Assembly: GCF_003258295.1 (NCBI RefSeq)
Contig: NZ_QKYN01000053.1
Coordinates: forward strand, 51,097-115,096
Length of the DNA stretch: 64,000 bases
Direction of reading: 5' to 3'
Source of the DNA: Streptacidiphilus pinicola
GTDB lineage: Bacteria; Actinomycetota; Actinomycetes; Streptomycetales; Streptomycetaceae
Part shown: in pieces, positions 37,901 through 48,168 of the stretch
Layout: every line of letters begins with the position of its first letter
How positions within the stretch are numbered: the stretch's first letter is position 1
The notes under the pieces: generated by a model
What the model was told of the DNA's origin: nothing
The model's database searches: none
The model's input: the letters and a program-made list of their open reading frames with translations, nothing else
Translations under genes and position numbers: made by a program

Positions 37901-40900
37901 CGAGTACGCCACCGAGCTGTACGACCGCGCCACGGTCGAACGCCTCGCCGCCCGCTTCGCCAGGCTCGTCGAGGAACTCGTCGCCCACCCGGACGAGCCG
38001 GTCGCCACCCTGGACGCGCTGCTGCCGGGAGAGCTCCAACAGCTCGACGAGTACGCCGGATCCGGCACCTGGATGCTGCCGCGCACGGTTCCCGAGCTCT
38101 TCGAGCGACAGGCGCAGGCCACCCCCGACGCGGTCGCCGTGGTCGTCGGTGCGACCCGGCTGACCTACCGGGAGCTGGACGAGCGGGCGAACCGGATGGC
38201 GCACGCCCTGGCCGGACGCGGAGCCGGCCCCGAGGCGCTGGTCGCCCTCGCCCTGCCGCGCTCGGCCGACCTGGTGACGGCCATGCTGGGCATCTGGAAG
38301 GCCGGCGCGGCCTACGTCCCGCTCGACCCGCGCTTCCCGAGCACCCGGCTGCGCCGGATCCTCGGCCAGGCGACGCCCGCCCTGCTGCTGACCGATACCG
38401 CCACCGTCGGCGACCTCCCCGAGCACGACGTCCCGACCGTGCTCCTGGGCGACCTCGACCTCGTGAACGGGGACGCGTCGCCGTTGGCGGCCGGGCCGCA
38501 CCCGGACCAGACCGCCTACGTGATGTACACCTCGGGATCCACCGGTCTGCCCAAGGGCGTTGCCGTCGCCCACGGCAACATCACCGCCTGCCTGCCGGCC
38601 CACGTGGAGGCCACTGGGATGCGACCGGGCGCGGTGATGCTCGCCGCGACCTCGATCAACTTCGACGTCTCCGTCTTCGAGACCGTGACCGCGCTCACCG
38701 TCGGCGGCACCCTCGAAGTGGTGCGCGACGTACTGGAGCTGGCCGAGCGGGACAGCTGGGACGTCCAGGTGGTCAGCGCGGTCCCCTCGGTGCTCTCCGA
38801 GGTCCTCGCCCAGATATCAGGCAAAGTCCGGCCGGAGACCGTCGTCTTCGGCGGCGAGGCCCTGTCGGCGTCCCTGATCACCCGGATCCGCGAGGCCTTC
38901 CCCGGGGTCCGCACCGTCAACTCGTACGGCCAGACCGAGACGTACTACGTCTCCCGCTCCGTGCTCCTTGACGGTGAGGCAGTCGACCAGGGAACCACGG
39001 CGCCGATCGGCCGACCGATGGACTGCGACCGCGCCTACGTGCTCGGCGACGGGCTGCAGCCCGTGCCACCCGGCGCGGTCGGCGAACTCTACGTCGGCGG
39101 CGGCTCCCTGGCCCGCGGCTACCACGGGCAGAGCGTCCTGACGGCCGAGCGCTTCGTGCCGGACCCCTTCGGTCCCGCCGGCTCACGCCTCTACCGCACC
39201 GGCGACCTGGTGCGCTTCGGCCCCGACGGGCAGCTCCTGTACGTCGGCCGCGGCGACGCGCAGATGAAGATCCGCGGGCTGCGGATCGAGCCCGCCGAGG
39301 TGGAGGCCGTGCTGACCGCCCACCCCGGCGTGGCCCAGGCGGCGGTGAACGTCATGGAGCGGGCGGGCCGCAAGCAGCTCGTCGGCTACGTGGTGCCGTC
39401 CCGGACCGACGACCAGGTCATGGACCCCAGTCTCGGCGAGATGCAGCTCGACCTCACCGCCGGGATCCCGGCGGGAGAGCTGCGCCGCTTCGCGGCGGAG
39501 CGGCTGCCCGAGTACATGGTGCCCTCCGTCTTCCTGGTGCTGGACCGGCTGCCACTGACCCCGAACGGAAAGCTGGACGTCGCCGCCCTGCCCGCCCCGC
39601 CCGACCAGGGAGGCGACTACCGGGCCCCGGCCACCGAGGCCGAGCGCGTGCTGGCCACCGTCTTCGCCGAGGTCCTGGGCATCGACCGGGTCGGTGTGGA
39701 CGACGACTTCTTCGCCGTGGGCGGCGACTCCATCCGCTCCATCCAGGTGGTCACCCGGGCGCGGTCCCGCGGCGTGGAGATCACCCCCCGGGAGATCTTC
39801 CAGCTCCGCAACGTCGCCGAACTGGCCCAGCTCGCCGGCGGCCGCACCGGCGCCCCGGTCCTGGAGGAACTGGACGGCGGCGGCGTGGGCCTCGCGCCGC
39901 ACCTGCCGGTCTCCCGGTACTTCCTGGAACTGGGCGGCGGCTTCGACCGGTTCACCATGTCGACCGTGCTCGACCTGCCGACCGGCATCGACGCACGCCA
40001 ACTGGCCACCGTCCTCACGGCGGTGTTCGACCGGCACGACGTGCTCCGCTCCACACTCACCGACGAGGGCCTGCAGATCGCCGCTCCCGGCACCGTCGAC
40101 ACAGCCGCGCTGATCCAGCGGGTGCCCTGCGACGGCGCCTGGGACGAGCCGTGGCTGGAGACCGCACGGCACGAACTGGACCAGGCGACCGGCCGGCTCG
40201 ACCCGGCCGCGGGCGTGATGGCGCAGTTCGTCTGGTTCGACGCGGGCGACCGGGCCGCCGGCCGACTCGTCGTCGTCCTGCACCACCTCGTCGTCGACGG
40301 CGTCTCCTGGCGGATCCTCTTGCCCGACCTGGCGGCGGCGTGGAGTCAGGTCCGCGAGGACCAGGAGCCACAGCTGGACGAGGTCGGCACGTCGCTGCGC
40401 CGCTGGGCCCACGCCCTGGCGGACGAGGCCGTCACGCCGAGCCGGAGGGGGGAGCTCGACCTGTGGCAGTCCATCGTCGACGGCCCCGACCCGCTGTTCG
40501 GATCGCGCGCACTCGACCCGGCGCTCGACACCGTCTCCACGATCGACCACGTCTGGCTCGACGTTCCGGCGTCCGTCACCCGGACCCTGCTGGACGGCGT
40601 CCCGGCCGCGTTCCGCTGCGGAGTCCAGGACGGCCTGCTCAGCGCGCTCGCCGTGGCCGTGGCCGGATGGCGGCGGGCGCACGGGATCGCGGAGCCGTCG
40701 CTGCTGGTGAAGCTGGAGGGGCACGGCCGCGAGGAGTCGGTCGTCCCCGGAGCGGACCTGTCGCGCACCCTGGGCTGGTTCACCACCATGTTCCCGGCCC
40801 GGCTCGACCTCGCCGAGGTGAACCTCGACGATGCCCTGGCCGGCGGGCCCGCCGCGGGATCAGCCGTCAAGGCCGTCAAGGAGCAGCTGCTGCGCATCCC

Positions 40901-43900
40901 CGACAAGGGTCTGGGCTACGGGCTGCTGCGCCATCTCAACCCCGAGACGGCCGATCTGCTGGCGGCGCATCCCACCGGGCAGATCGCCTTCAACTACCTC
41001 GGACAGTTCTCCTCCGCCGACATGCCGCAGGAGCTGGAGGGGCTGGGCTTCACCCAGGCGACCGGCACCCGGGAGCTGATCGCCACCCCGGACGCCGACA
41101 TGCCCGCCCTGTCCACCCTCGAGATCAACGCGGCCGTGACCGACTCCGAGCGCGGCCCCCGTCTCGGCGTGCGAATCGGCTTCCCCACCGGCCTGCTGAC
41201 GCGTGAGCAGGTGCTGGGGCTGGCCGGGATGTGGAGCACGGCCCTGGAGGGTCTGGCCGCCCACGTGTCCCGGCCCGGCGTCGGCGGACTGACCCCCTCC
41301 GACGTCTCCCTGGTGAACGTGCGCCAGCACGAGCTGGAGCGCTGGGAGGCTCAGTACCCGAACCTCGTCGACATCTGGCCGCCGACCCCGCTGCAGAGCG
41401 GGCTGCTCTTCGAGTCGATGCTTGCCGACACCGGCCACGACGCCTACCACGTGCAGGTCGTCTACCGCCTGACCGGCCCGGTCGACCCGGAGCGGCTGCG
41501 GTCGGCCGGCCAGGCCCTGCTGGAACGCCACGCCAACCTGCGCACCGCCTTCGTTCCCGACGCCACCGGCGAACTGCTCCAACTGGTCCTTGGCGGAGTG
41601 GAACTGCCCTGGCGGGTGACCGACCTCAGGGGCCTTTCCGAGGAGGCGCGCACCGAGAAGCTGGCACAGTTCCTGGCGGAGGACGAGGCCGACCACTTCG
41701 ACCTGGCCACCGCCCCGCTGCTGCGCCTGTCGCTGGCGATGACCGGCCCCGGGCAATCCACGCTGATCCTCACCTCGCACCACGCGCTGCTCGACGGATG
41801 GTCGCTCAGCACCCTGATGACCGAACTGCTGCGACTGTACGGATCGCACGGCGATCCGTCGGTCCTGCCGCGGGTCCGCCCCTTCCGGGACTTCCTGGCC
41901 TGGCAGGCGCGGCAGGACGACGCCGCGTCGGTGCGCGCCTGGGACGACGAGCTCGCCGGTGTCCAGGAGCCGACGCTCCTGGCCGGAAGCCGGGCCGCCG
42001 AGGCGGACCCGCAACGGGTCGGCAAGCTGGACATCCCGCTGACCGACGACGTCGCTCGCCGGCTGGTGCGCTCGGCGGCCGGGCTCGGCATCACCCTCAA
42101 CACGCTGGTGCAGGGCGCCTGGGCCGTGGTGCTGGCAGGGTTGACGGGCCGCCAGGACGTGGTGTTCGGCACCACCGTCTCGGGCCGGCCGGCCGAGGTC
42201 ACCGGCGTGGAGTCGATGGTCGGCCTGTTCATCAACACGCTTCCGGTGCGGGCCGAGCTGTCCCCGTGGCACACGCTGCGCCGGGTCCTCACCGACCTGC
42301 AGGACCGGCAGAGCGCGCTGCTCGACCACCACCACGTCGGGCTCACCGAGATCTGCCGTGCCGCCGGGCTGAGTTCGCTCTTCGACACGGTCGTGGTCTT
42401 CGAGTCCTTCCCGATGGAACGCGACGGCCTGGGCGATCTCGACGCCAACGGCGGCCTGGCCATCACCGGGGTGGGAACCGACAACGGCACCCACTACCCG
42501 CTGGGCATCGCCGCGGGCGCCGACGACCGGCTGCACGTGGTGATGGAGTACCAGCAGGACTGCTTCGGTGACGACGAGGCCCGGGACATCGCCGCCTCGC
42601 TCGCGCAGGTCCTCACCCAGGTGGCAGAGGACCCGGACGTTCCCTCGGGCGTACTCCTCGCACGAGCGGCGGACCGGTCGGAGCAGCCCGTCGCGACCGC
42701 GACGCCGGGCACCCTGGCGGACCTGTTCGAACGTCAGGTGGCCGCGACCCCCGACGCCGTCGCCCTGATCTTCGAGGACCGGCGGATCAGCTACCGCGAG
42801 CTCGACCAGCACGCGAACCGGGTCGCCCACGCCCTCGCCGAGCGGGGCGTCGGCTCCGAGACGGTCGTGGCGGTGGCGACGCGCCGCTCGCCGGACCTGG
42901 TCGCCTCCCTGCTGGGTGTGGCGAAGTCGGGCGGGGTCTACCTGCCGACCGACCACACCTATCCGGCCGAGCGCATCGCCTACATGCTGCAGGACTCGGG
43001 CGCCCGGCTCGTGGTCGCGGACGCGGTCACGGCCGACGCGCTGGCCGAGCACGACCTGCCCGTCCTGCGGGTGGACCGGATCGGCCCGGACGTGGCCGCG
43101 GCCGCGCCGCGGCGGTCGACCACGACCGACAGCGCCGCGTACCTCATCTACACCTCCGGCTCGACCGGAAAGCCCAAGGGGGCGGTGGTCACCCACCGCG
43201 GCATCGCCGGCCTCGTGGCGGCGCACGTCCGGCGGATGGGGGTGACCGCCGACAGCAGGATGCTGCAGCTGGTCTCGCCCAGCTTCGACCCGTCCCTGTG
43301 CGAGATGTTGACCGCACTGCTGTCCGGGGCCTCGCTCGTGCTCGCTGACAAGGAGCAGCTGGCCCCCGGCCTGCCGCTGGCCGAGACGGTGGACCGCCAC
43401 CAGGTCACGCACATGATGCTGCCGCCCTCCATGCTCGCCGCCCTGCCGTCGGATTCCCTGCGCAGTGTGCAGTGCCTGCTGGTCGGTGGCGAGGCGCCGT
43501 CCGCCGAGCTGATCAGCCGCTGGGCGCAGGGCCGCCGGATGCTCAACGTCTACGGCCCCACCGAGACGACGGTGTGCGCCACCATGAGCGCGCCGCTCGC
43601 CGTGGACGACAAGCTCTTCCCGATCGGCACCGCGATCCCGGGTGCCGCGCTGTACGTGCTGGACGCGGCCCTGCGGCCGGTCCCGGACGGCGTTCCCGGC
43701 GAGCTCTACATCGCCGGCCCGGGCCTGGCCCGTGGTTACGCCGGGCTCACGGCGGTGACCGCCTCCCGCTTCGTGCCGTGCCCGTTCGGCGAGCCGGGCG
43801 AGCGGATGTACCGCACCGGCGACGTGGTGGCACGGGACGCGGACGGCGCGCTGCACTTCCACGGGCGCAGCGACGACCAGGTCAAGATCCGCGGCTTCCG

Positions 43901-45212
43901 GGTCGAACTCGGCGAGGTGCAGGCCGCGCTGGAGGAGCACCCCGGCGTGGACCGCGCCACCGTCCTGGTGGACACGCGCCACGGCGACCGACGGCTCGTC
44001 GGCTACCTGGTGCCGGCCGACCCCGCGACGCCGGGGGAGGAGCAGGCCAAGGAGCTGGTGGCCGAGGTGAGCGCGAGCCTGCGGCTGCGGTTGCCGGACC
44101 ACATGGTGCCCGCGGCACTGATCGCCCTGGACGAGCTGCCGCTGACGCTCAGCGGCAAGCTCGACAAGCGGGCACTGCCCGCCCCGAGCTACGAGGGCGA
44201 GGGCGGCGGCCGGGCTCCCAGGACGACCCGTGAGGAGATCCTCTGCGGCCTGTTCGCCGAGGTGCTCGACCTGGAGCGGGTCGGGATCGACGACTCCTTC
44301 TTCGCGCGCGGCGGCCACTCGCTGCTCGCCTCCCGGCTGATCAGCCGGATCGCGGTCGTCCTCGGCGTCACCCTGCCGCTGCGCGCGGTCTTCGACGCCC
44401 CGACCGTGGCGGAACTCGCCGCCTACCTGGAAGCCGAGGGAGACGCGGGCCCCGCGGGGAACCCGTTCGCCCCGGTGCTCTCGGTCAAGGGCGGGAACGG
44501 CGCCGCGCCGGACCGGACCCTGTGGCTGGTCCACCCCGGTGGCGGCATCTGCTGGCCGTACCTCGGACTCGCCGGCCGGCTGCCGCAGTTCGACGCGGTC
44601 CACGGCATCCAGGCCAAGGGATTCGACGGCGACAGCCCGCTGCCCACCTCCCTGGACGCGATGGTCCTCGACTACGTCGACGAGATCCTGGCCGTCCAGC
44701 CCGAGGGCCCGTTCCAGCTGGCCGGATACTCCATCGGCGGCACACTGGCCCAGGCGGTCGCCGCGCGACTGCAGGAGCGCGGCCACACGGTCGCCTTCCT
44801 CGCGATGCTGGACTGCGTGCCCGGCGACCACCTGGCCAAGCAGCCGGCGCCCACCGCGGGAGCGCTGCGGGAGTACTTCCGCGAGCACCTCACCAGCGTG
44901 GCGGGCTCGAACGACTACGAGACCTTCCTCGACAACGCGGTCCGGGTCATCGTCAACCACACCTCCATGACCGCCGGCTTCACCTCGCCGCTGTTCCACG
45001 GCGACGCGGTCTTCTTCAACGCCGTGCCCAACCCGGACCTGGTGCACGGCGACCTGTGGCAGCCGTACATCACCGGCTCGGTTCAGCAGTACGACATCGA
45101 CAGCACGCACCACGACCTCATCAACGCCGAACACCTCGACGAGATCTGCCGACTCATCGGTCGGGAGGTCGCGGCCGTGCGCGGGACGCGAGAAGACGGA
45201 GACCAGAGATGA
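28935..45212 (+). CDS. Four-module NRPS: C-A-T-E / C-A-T / C-A-T-E / C-A-T-TE
   Basis: A 5,425-aa synthetase; ATG 28935 ([13 protein letters not shown]) after AGAGGAG. Module 1: C (HHIATDG), A, T with GGDSIRS, E (HHLVVDGVS, about nt 32140-33500). Module 2: C of the subclass that follows E (HHALFDGWS, about nt 34003), A, T with TGHSLL in place of GGHSL. Module 3: C (HHIAVDG), A, T with GGDSIRS, E (about nt 39890-41290). Module 4: C (HHALLDGWS), A, T and TE with GYSIGG and a late THHD histidine. By-eye pocket codes: A1 DVFSVAAYAK, A2 DVFSVAGYAK, A3 DVFSVGSYVK, A4 DPCMLGVVCK. The first three are near-identical, share the unusual core NxYGQTE and suit piperazate; A4 is unresolved. The peptide should contain three piperazates, two of them D, and be released by the TE, probably by cyclisation. 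It overlaps MbtH by 4 bp. Confidence 0.95.
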   Translation: MIPLSFAQRRLWFIDRFEGPSATYNVPLLVRLDGELDTDALAQALLDVVIRHESLRTVFPAPQGVPEQRVVPVDELRLDLPLVEAQGEAADAVIAEATVHCFDLANEIPVRATLVRRGPRDHILVLNIHHIATDGESLDPLAGDLSDAYTARVAGHTPGFPELEAQYADYTQWQRDLLGDEDDPFSMAACQLEYWRCELHGSPEQLQLPYDRPRPATVSHRGAMTEIAVPQELLTAVEQLAAAHGATTPMVMQTALAVLLQHLGAGTDIPLGATIAGRTDEALLDMVGFFVNTWVLRADLTGDPTFSQALQRVRDKALAAYDYQDLPFERLVEVLNPERSTAYHPLFQVMFTWQTNDRIVLDLPGVTGTLEAVPTGTAKFDLEFNFAVDPADQSMRCVLEYATDLFDRSTAEMIGARLLKVIEAVAADPDGHIGRIDVLLPGEREQLAAFAGLAVPTPPLTVPELFRRQVEVSPDAVAVECGEVTLTYQELEQRSDRLAHALTSRGVAPESLVALALPRSAELVVAMLGIWKAGAAYVPVDPRFPSTRLQLILEQAQPTLLLTTASTTADLPPHPVPTVLLDDFELDGPGPDPQEASTALPHLELHNAAYVMYTSGSTGTPKGVAITQHGIVNGVLRLATVVGMGPGKRMLAGTSVNFDVSVFEIVTALTTGGCVDVVRDVLELVERDSWQGAVISSVPSVFAEILDQIAPNTQVDTLVFAGEALPATLVARAREAFPGVRVVNAYGQTESFYAGTYTVEADQDWDGSFSVPIGTPLGNMRAYVLGEGLLPVPPGVVGELFVAGDSLARGYFGQPAMTAERFVPDPFGQPGARMYRTGDLARWNQGRLEYVGRGDGQVKIRGLRIEPAEVEAALTAHPGVAQAVVTVHEHLGRKQLVGYVVPVGVVTGPSGEPQSIGDLHVDLTAGVSVAELRRFAAARLPEFMVPSLFVTVDRIPRTPTGKLDRAALPAPVLQERAYRAPVSPTEQVLAAVFAEVLGVDRVGVDDDFFAVGGDSIRSIQVVSRARAREVHVTPREVFQLRTVAELALLAEGRGASVVLPELDGGGVGTAPHLPINRYLLELGGGLGRFTMSSVVDLPLGIEQDQLAAVLTAVVDRHDILRSRLSPDGLQITAPGTVDVAPLVLRVSWDGSFDQEWFEAARQELEAATGRLDPSAGVMAQFVWFDAGPDRGGRLLLVLHHLVVDGVSWRILLPDLAESWKQVRAGQAPHLPAVGTSVRRWAHALVQEAASPARVSELPLWKSVVDGPDPLLGSRPLDPAVDTVQTAGHVWVHLPPAVADALVTDLPAAFRGGVNDGLLAALALAMARWRRARGVAETSLLVRLEGHGREETAVPGADLSRTVGWFTSMFPVRLDVGDPEAAGGTTAASAVKAVKEQLMSIPDKGLGYGLLRYLNDETARELAAHPTGQIAFNYLGRFSAADMPEELRGLGFSAVPGTRELIATPDPDMPLMSTLEINALIDESGRLAARIGFATALLSREDVEELAGLWTSALESLAQGVPSPGAGGLTPSDVELVRVGQDELERWEQQHPSLTDVWPLTPLQNGLLFESLVSDSGYDAYLMQFAYHLAGPVDPQRMRVAAQALLDRHANLRTAFVPDASGDLVQLVLDDIEVPWRQLELRDGRQQDDQALQRFLTQDRETRFDLQAPPLLRFTLLTRGPERSVLVLTAHHALFDGWSVPVLMQDLLHLYASHGDAGALPRLRPFREFLQWQARQDREAAAAAWAAELDGFDEPTLLARTLTDAEPGEDVGHVDVPLTVEATQSLAQCAARLGVTLNTLVQGAWAVLLGQLTGRQDVVFGATVSGRPPQVDGVESMVGLFINTLPVRVPLPPGQTFAQLLATLQERQGELLDHHHYGLTDIHQSVGTNRLFDTLVVFESYPVDHVGLSEANDTAGVAITGITPFSGTHYPVTVMADADPQLRLSLQYRPAAFDREAAQMLATRFARALEQTAAEPGQPIGAVDVLSQDERALSLRGVGATAEPVPDGTILDLVELWTFLGMDAVAVVHEDSRLTYRELDQRANRLAQALAGRGVGPESVVAIALPRTCDLVVALLGVLRSGAAYLPIDPEYPSSRLGYILADGAPELILTDEASRDILPSTGIPTLSLNEVCSGPTAAVHRPGPDNLAYVMYTSGSTGVPKGVSLTHRNIAAVLPSLRATLGIESRARVLAAASVNFDVSVFEIFSALSCGGTVELVRDVLALGERDHWDVDVISTVPSAFAELLDGLPGRAAPKTVVFAGEGLPATLVARVREAFPGVRVANGYGQTESFYAAAFSLPADAPVGGVLAPIGEPLEHVRAYVLGSGLRPVPPGVTGELYVAGASLARGYRGQAALTAERFLPDPYGPPGARMYRTGDCARVREDGSLEYVGRGDGQLKIRGVRVEPAEIEAVLTDHPQVAQALVMARDGHAGSASRYLAAYLVPTGDEAPQNLRGWTSARLPDHMVPAAFVTLDALPLLPNGKVDRKALPEPEFTATPYRAPRNRTEDVLCRLFAEVLGEQRIGIDDDFFARTGHSLLATRLVNRIRAELGAEVRVRQVFDAPTVSRLTAELSTAGPARPLLQRAEVRPERVPLSFAQRRLWFVDRFEGPSATYNQSFVLRLTGRLDAEALRLALSDLLERHESLRTLMVEDAGGNPSQQVVPMSDTGFQVPLVEVTADTVDEELDRLIRRPFVLSAEIPTRAALLRLGREEHLLPLVIHHIAVDGESIAPLGRDLGTAYAARLEGRTPDWGGEAVQYVDYTLWQQELLGDEKDPASLLAAQVGYWREQLSGAVQPLPLPTDRPRRPEPSHHGDVVEFALAPTVMSAVERLARERGATEAMVLQSALTVLLHRIGAGDDITLGSPIANRTDAALADMVGFFVNTWVLRADLSGRPTFGQVLAQVRDKALAAYDNQDAPFERLVEALNPERSTAYHPLFQVMFAWQNITREDFAIGDLAVRWEPSFTDTAKFDLFFNMGDIPGQGVIGYLEYATELYDRATVERLAARFARLVEELVAHPDEPVATLDALLPGELQQLDEYAGSGTWMLPRTVPELFERQAQATPDAVAVVVGATRLTYRELDERANRMAHALAGRGAGPEALVALALPRSADLVTAMLGIWKAGAAYVPLDPRFPSTRLRRILGQATPALLLTDTATVGDLPEHDVPTVLLGDLDLVNGDASPLAAGPHPDQTAYVMYTSGSTGLPKGVAVAHGNITACLPAHVEATGMRPGAVMLAATSINFDVSVFETVTALTVGGTLEVVRDVLELAERDSWDVQVVSAVPSVLSEVLAQISGKVRPETVVFGGEALSASLITRIREAFPGVRTVNSYGQTETYYVSRSVLLDGEAVDQGTTAPIGRPMDCDRAYVLGDGLQPVPPGAVGELYVGGGSLARGYHGQSVLTAERFVPDPFGPAGSRLYRTGDLVRFGPDGQLLYVGRGDAQMKIRGLRIEPAEVEAVLTAHPGVAQAAVNVMERAGRKQLVGYVVPSRTDDQVMDPSLGEMQLDLTAGIPAGELRRFAAERLPEYMVPSVFLVLDRLPLTPNGKLDVAALPAPPDQGGDYRAPATEAERVLATVFAEVLGIDRVGVDDDFFAVGGDSIRSIQVVTRARSRGVEITPREIFQLRNVAELAQLAGGRTGAPVLEELDGGGVGLAPHLPVSRYFLELGGGFDRFTMSTVLDLPTGIDARQLATVLTAVFDRHDVLRSTLTDEGLQIAAPGTVDTAALIQRVPCDGAWDEPWLETARHELDQATGRLDPAAGVMAQFVWFDAGDRAAGRLVVVLHHLVVDGVSWRILLPDLAAAWSQVREDQEPQLDEVGTSLRRWAHALADEAVTPSRRGELDLWQSIVDGPDPLFGSRALDPALDTVSTIDHVWLDVPASVTRTLLDGVPAAFRCGVQDGLLSALAVAVAGWRRAHGIAEPSLLVKLEGHGREESVVPGADLSRTLGWFTTMFPARLDLAEVNLDDALAGGPAAGSAVKAVKEQLLRIPDKGLGYGLLRHLNPETADLLAAHPTGQIAFNYLGQFSSADMPQELEGLGFTQATGTRELIATPDADMPALSTLEINAAVTDSERGPRLGVRIGFPTGLLTREQVLGLAGMWSTALEGLAAHVSRPGVGGLTPSDVSLVNVRQHELERWEAQYPNLVDIWPPTPLQSGLLFESMLADTGHDAYHVQVVYRLTGPVDPERLRSAGQALLERHANLRTAFVPDATGELLQLVLGGVELPWRVTDLRGLSEEARTEKLAQFLAEDEADHFDLATAPLLRLSLAMTGPGQSTLILTSHHALLDGWSLSTLMTELLRLYGSHGDPSVLPRVRPFRDFLAWQARQDDAASVRAWDDELAGVQEPTLLAGSRAAEADPQRVGKLDIPLTDDVARRLVRSAAGLGITLNTLVQGAWAVVLAGLTGRQDVVFGTTVSGRPAEVTGVESMVGLFINTLPVRAELSPWHTLRRVLTDLQDRQSALLDHHHVGLTEICRAAGLSSLFDTVVVFESFPMERDGLGDLDANGGLAITGVGTDNGTHYPLGIAAGADDRLHVVMEYQQDCFGDDEARDIAASLAQVLTQVAEDPDVPSGVLLARAADRSEQPVATATPGTLADLFERQVAATPDAVALIFEDRRISYRELDQHANRVAHALAERGVGSETVVAVATRRSPDLVASLLGVAKSGGVYLPTDHTYPAERIAYMLQDSGARLVVADAVTADALAEHDLPVLRVDRIGPDVAAAAPRRSTTTDSAAYLIYTSGSTGKPKGAVVTHRGIAGLVAAHVRRMGVTADSRMLQLVSPSFDPSLCEMLTALLSGASLVLADKEQLAPGLPLAETVDRHQVTHMMLPPSMLAALPSDSLRSVQCLLVGGEAPSAELISRWAQGRRMLNVYGPTETTVCATMSAPLAVDDKLFPIGTAIPGAALYVLDAALRPVPDGVPGELYIAGPGLARGYAGLTAVTASRFVPCPFGEPGERMYRTGDVVARDADGALHFHGRSDDQVKIRGFRVELGEVQAALEEHPGVDRATVLVDTRHGDRRLVGYLVPADPATPGEEQAKELVAEVSASLRLRLPDHMVPAALIALDELPLTLSGKLDKRALPAPSYEGEGGGRAPRTTREEILCGLFAEVLDLERVGIDDSFFARGGHSLLASRLISRIAVVLGVTLPLRAVFDAPTVAELAAYLEAEGDAGPAGNPFAPVLSVKGGNGAAPDRTLWLVHPGGGICWPYLGLAGRLPQFDAVHGIQAKGFDGDSPLPTSLDAMVLDYVDEILAVQPEGPFQLAGYSIGGTLAQAVAARLQERGHTVAFLAMLDCVPGDHLAKQPAPTAGALREYFREHLTSVAGSNDYETFLDNAVRVIVNHTSMTAGFTSPLFHGDAVFFNAVPNPDLVHGDLWQPYITGSVQQYDIDSTHHDLINAEHLDEICRLIGREVAAVRGTREDGDQR

Positions 45213-45430
45213 GCACCAACCCCTTCGACGACGACAACGGCCGGTTCCACGTCGTGGTGAACGACGAGGGACAGCACTCCCTGTGGCCGACCTTCGCCGA
45301 CGTGCCCGCCGGCTGGCGCACCGTGTTCGGAGAGGCCACCCGGGCCCAGTGCCTGGAATACGTCGAGCAGAACTGGACCGATCTGCGGCCGCTCAGCCTG
45401 CAGCGTGCCATGGCCGGCGCCGACAACTAG
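45209..45430 (+). CDS. MbtH-like NRPS chaperone
   Basis: A 73-aa protein with the full family signature: [33 protein letters not shown] and [16 protein letters not shown], including the three conserved tryptophans. MbtH-like proteins bind A domains and are needed for their solubility or activity. The ATG overlaps the NRPS stop (ATGA), so it is made in step with the synthetase. Confidence 0.95.
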   Translation: MSTNPFDDDNGRFHVVVNDEGQHSLWPTFADVPAGWRTVFGEATRAQCLEYVEQNWTDLRPLSLQRAMAGADN

Positions 45431-45475
45431 CCCGTCGCCGACGGACCGCAGACCACCAGAGAGGAACGCCTCCCC

Positions 45476-46669
45476 ATGTCCAAAGTCATCGAGGCTTGGA
45501 ACGTCCACCCCACCAGCACCTGGATGCGCGGCGTGCGGCCGGCGCAGCCGGTCGCGTTCGTCGAGGAGCTCGGCTCCTGGTGCGTCTACGGGTACGACGA
45601 GGTCCAGCAGGTGCTGAGCGACCACGAGACCTTCTCCGCCGCGACCGCCGCACTGGCGCCGGTGCAGGTCGACGAGCAGTTCCAGCAGGGCGACATCTCC
45701 CAGATGGACCCGCCGGAGCAGACCAAGTACCGCAAGCTGATCGGCCGCGCGTTCAGCCCGCGGGTGATCAACCAGCTCGAGCCGACCATCGCCAAGATCA
45801 CCGAGGAGCTCCTCGACGCCGTGGCGGACCAGGGCCGCATGGAGGTGGTGGCCGACTTCGCCTACCCGCTGCCGGTCCGCGTCATCGCCGACCTGCTCGG
45901 CGTCGACAGCAAGGACTTCCACCTGTTCAAGGGCGCCGCCTTCGACATCATCGAGAACATGGCGGGCATCGACTTCATCGCCGGCGGCGAGGACGCCGAG
46001 GAGCGGGTCCACGGTGCGGAGCAGCGCCTCCAGCCCCTGCTCGACTACATGTTCGAGCAGGTCCTGGAGCGCCGGAAGCACCCGCGCGAGGACCTGCTGA
46101 CCTACCTCGCCCAGGTGGAGGAGGACGGCCAGCGCCTCACCGACCGCGAGGTCGTCAACGTCGCCAACATCTTGCTGATGACCGGTCACATCACCAGCAC
46201 CATGATGGTCGGCAACACCGTGGTCTGCCTGGAGACCGAGCCGGACAAGCTGGCCCGGGTGCGGGCCGACCGTTCCCTGGTCCCCGGCGCGGTCGAGGAG
46301 GCCGTGCGACTGCTGCCGCCGGCCGCCGTGCTCTCCCGGGCCACCCGCAAGGAGACCGTGCTCGGCGGGGTCACCATCCCCAAGGACCAGATGGTCCTGC
46401 CCTGGGTGGCCGCGGCCAACCGCGACCCGCTGAAGTTCGACCGGCCCGACGAGTTCCTCCCGGACCGTGAGCCCAACGACCACATCTCCTTCGGCCACGG
46501 CGTCCACTACTGCCTGGGCACCCGGCTGGCGCGGCTGGAGGGACGGATCGCGGTCAACGCCCTGCTCGACCGCTTCCCGAACCTGCGGCGCGACCCCGAG
46601 AAGCCGGTCGAGTTCTTCCCGTCCGTGGACATGGTCGGCGTGCGCTCGATGCACGCCCTGCTGGACTGA
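45476..46669 (+). CDS. Cytochrome P450, copy 1
   Basis: A 397-aa P450. Heme-binding loop FGHGVHYCLGTRLARLE, EXXR as EEAVR, and PERF-like region DRPDEFLPDRE. The I-helix reads TGHITSTM (about residue 235), so the acidic residue that usually precedes Thr (AGHET) is replaced by Ile. Bacterial P450s acting on carrier-bound amino acids or peptides often have divergent I-helices. Likely roles are hydroxylation of piperazate or beta-hydroxylation of another residue. It is the last gene of the core operon, 45 bp after MbtH, and a terminator follows at 46699. Confidence 0.9.
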   Translation: MSKVIEAWNVHPTSTWMRGVRPAQPVAFVEELGSWCVYGYDEVQQVLSDHETFSAATAALAPVQVDEQFQQGDISQMDPPEQTKYRKLIGRAFSPRVINQLEPTIAKITEELLDAVADQGRMEVVADFAYPLPVRVIADLLGVDSKDFHLFKGAAFDIIENMAGIDFIAGGEDAEERVHGAEQRLQPLLDYMFEQVLERRKHPREDLLTYLAQVEEDGQRLTDREVVNVANILLMTGHITSTMMVGNTVVCLETEPDKLARVRADRSLVPGAVEEAVRLLPPAAVLSRATRKETVLGGVTIPKDQMVLPWVAAANRDPLKFDRPDEFLPDREPNDHISFGHGVHYCLGTRLARLEGRIAVNALLDRFPNLRRDPEKPVEFFPSVDMVGVRSMHALLD

Positions 46670-46698
46670 GGTGCGCGCCTCGCCCTCCTGCTGCCAGT

Positions 46699-46730
46699 GA
46701 TCCCCGTCCGGTCCTGACCGGGCGGGGATC
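46699..46730 (+). terminator. Hairpin terminator of the core operon
   Basis: GATCCCCGTCCGGTC (46699-46713) pairs with GACCGGGCGGGGATC (46716-46730) with a single G-T wobble and a 2-nt loop. It closes the thioesterase-to-P450 operon 30 bp after the P450 stop. Confidence 0.7.
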
Positions 46731-46827
46731 CCCATATCGGCCCACGCCGGCCTGCCGTCGGCGTCCGCCGCAACCGAACTCCCTGCCGGGCCGGCCCGGT
46801 GGGGATTTCGGCATGCCCGGCGCCGGC

Positions 46828-46871
46828 CGATAACACCGCGATGTCCGTCCGATATGCGCCCTTCGTATCGT
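46828..46871 (+). promoter_or_regulatory. SARP-type promoter, site 3, with three heptamers
   Basis: CGATAAC (46828), CGATGTC (46839) and CGATATG (46850) recur exactly every 11 bp, followed by 9 bp and TATCGT as -10 (46866-46871). It is the clearest example of the tandem-heptamer geometry in the window. The expected transcription start is near 46878, about 42 bp before a 39-aa ORF with an excellent ribosome binding site. Confidence 0.7.
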
Positions 46872-46919
46872 CGTGCCATAGCCCCAAGGCAGCCCGAGCC
46901 GATCTGAAGGGAGGCCTCG

Positions 46920-47039
46920 ATGGTGGAAGTCCGGAACCCCCGCATTCCGCACGCCGGATACGCAGGAGACCGGGCCCGGGGCGGGTCGTCCGGCCGGAAA
47001 CCGGACGGCCCGCTCGCACACACAGACCGCGGCTGGTAG
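46920..47039 (+). CDS. Candidate 39-aa peptide gene ending in DRGW
   Basis: ATG 46920 lies six bases after GAAGGGAGG, and the ORF runs 39 codons to TAG. The peptide is basic and Gly/Arg/Pro-rich, has no signal sequence and ends with AHTDRGW. Support comes from position: a SARP-type promoter starts transcription about 42 bp upstream, the same leader length as for the GLPWG peptide and the arginine deiminase gene. It could instead be a leader ORF that controls the DUF4097 gene 77 bp downstream, or chance. Codon bias is hard to judge over so short a length. Confidence 0.4.
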   Translation: MVEVRNPRIPHAGYAGDRARGGSSGRKPDGPLAHTDRGW

Positions 47040-47116
47040 CCAGATCCCTGGCGGCCACCGTCCGTTGCGGCACGCGACCTGGGGTCGTGCGCGCTGACAT
47101 CGCCTGAGGGATCGCC

Positions 47117-47995
47117 ATGCCGGTATTTTCGTTCGATACCCTTGAACCCATCAGCGCCGACATCTCTCTTGATATCGGCAGGGTCAATATCGTGGCGGGC
47201 GACCACAAGAAGACGTTCGTCGAACTTCGTCCCAGTGATCGCCTCGACCCGTGCGACGCCGCGACGGTCCGGCTGGCCCGCGTCGAATACGAAGCCGGGG
47301 AGCTCGTGGTGTCCGCGCCCAGGGCGCGTGGTTACCCCCACGGCGCCGGCGCCGTGTCCCTGAACATCCGGCTGCCCTCCGGATCCCGGGTGCGCGCACA
47401 GGCACGCGCCGCGGACATCAACGCCCAAGGCCGCCTCGGCGAGTGCCGTATCTCCACCGACTGCGGCCACGTCATGCTGGAGGAGACCGGGCCGCTGCGC
47501 CTCGCCCAGGTCCTCGGCAACACCTCCGTCGACCACGTGGGCGGCGACCTGGAGGCGCACGCGGAGTGCGGCGACGTCCAGATCCAGTGCGCCGACGGGT
47601 CGGTGCACCTGAGCAGGACCCGGGGCAGCGTCTGCATCGGGGAGGCCAAGGGCGACGTCTACGTGTACGCCGACAGCGGCGACCTCAGCATCGGCCGGGC
47701 GCACGGCGCCCTGGAGGCAAGGGCCTCGCAGGGCGACATGCTGGTCGACGAGACCGTCAAGGGGCCCCTGGTGCTGGAGAACGCGTCCGGACGGCTGGAG
47801 ATCGGCGTCGTCCCCGGCACCGCGGTCAGCCTGGACCTCGACTCCCACGTCGGGACCGTCTACCAGTCGATCGAACTGCTCGACGAGCCGGCCTCTGCCG
47901 ACGTGCCGACAGGTCCCCCCGACGACGTCGTCCGCGTGCAGGCCCGCTCCATTCTCGGCGACATCGTGGTCCGTCTCACCTCGCGCGATCCCTAG
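47117..47995 (+). CDS. DUF4097-type beta-repeat protein, paralogue 2
   Basis: A 292-aa protein with the same repeated turn motifs as the protein at 2357-3196 (RISTDCGHVMLE, AECGDVQIQ, KGDVYVYADSGDLSIG, SQGDMLVD, SGRLEIG). The shared start is a strand pair followed by FVELRPS/VEVRPS and an RLARVEY/VAEATQV segment. There is no signal peptide or membrane helix. ATG 47117 follows GAGGGATC. It is transcribed with the 39-aa ORF from the SARP-type promoter at 46828 and lies between two P450 genes. The function is unknown; two copies in one window, one inside the cluster, suggest a cluster-linked role. Confidence 0.8.
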   Translation: MPVFSFDTLEPISADISLDIGRVNIVAGDHKKTFVELRPSDRLDPCDAATVRLARVEYEAGELVVSAPRARGYPHGAGAVSLNIRLPSGSRVRAQARAADINAQGRLGECRISTDCGHVMLEETGPLRLAQVLGNTSVDHVGGDLEAHAECGDVQIQCADGSVHLSRTRGSVCIGEAKGDVYVYADSGDLSIGRAHGALEARASQGDMLVDETVKGPLVLENASGRLEIGVVPGTAVSLDLDSHVGTVYQSIELLDEPASADVPTGPPDDVVRVQARSILGDIVVRLTSRDP

Positions 47996-48168
47996 ATCCG
48001 CAGGGCCGTCCGGCGCCCGCAGGATGGGCGCCGAATGCCGCTGTGTCAAGATCCGAAGTCGGTCTGCCACCCGCCGGAAAGGTTGCCGAAAGAAATCCAA
48101 TTCCACGCCGATTTCTTCCATAGCATGCGCCTGGAACGCTGGTGCGCATTCGCGATGGAGGGAAAGTC

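Noticed and set aside
31773..38603. A 2,276-codon open frame on the minus strand inside the large NRPS gene
   Set aside because: It is a shadow of the GC-rich plus-strand gene; the translated product has no domain, while the plus strand gives complete NRPS domains. The same applies to the long minus-strand frames at 40860-45134 and 18037-20916.
42710..44190. A substrate call for the fourth A domain of the large NRPS
   Set aside because: The by-eye code DPCMLGVVCK does not match any code I know with confidence; the closing VCK is seen with aromatic residues, but this is too weak to use.
46826..46833. GCCGATAA as a WhiG-type -10 element
   Set aside because: No TAAA lies 15 bp upstream, and the bases are better explained as the first of three heptamers at an 11-bp pitch.
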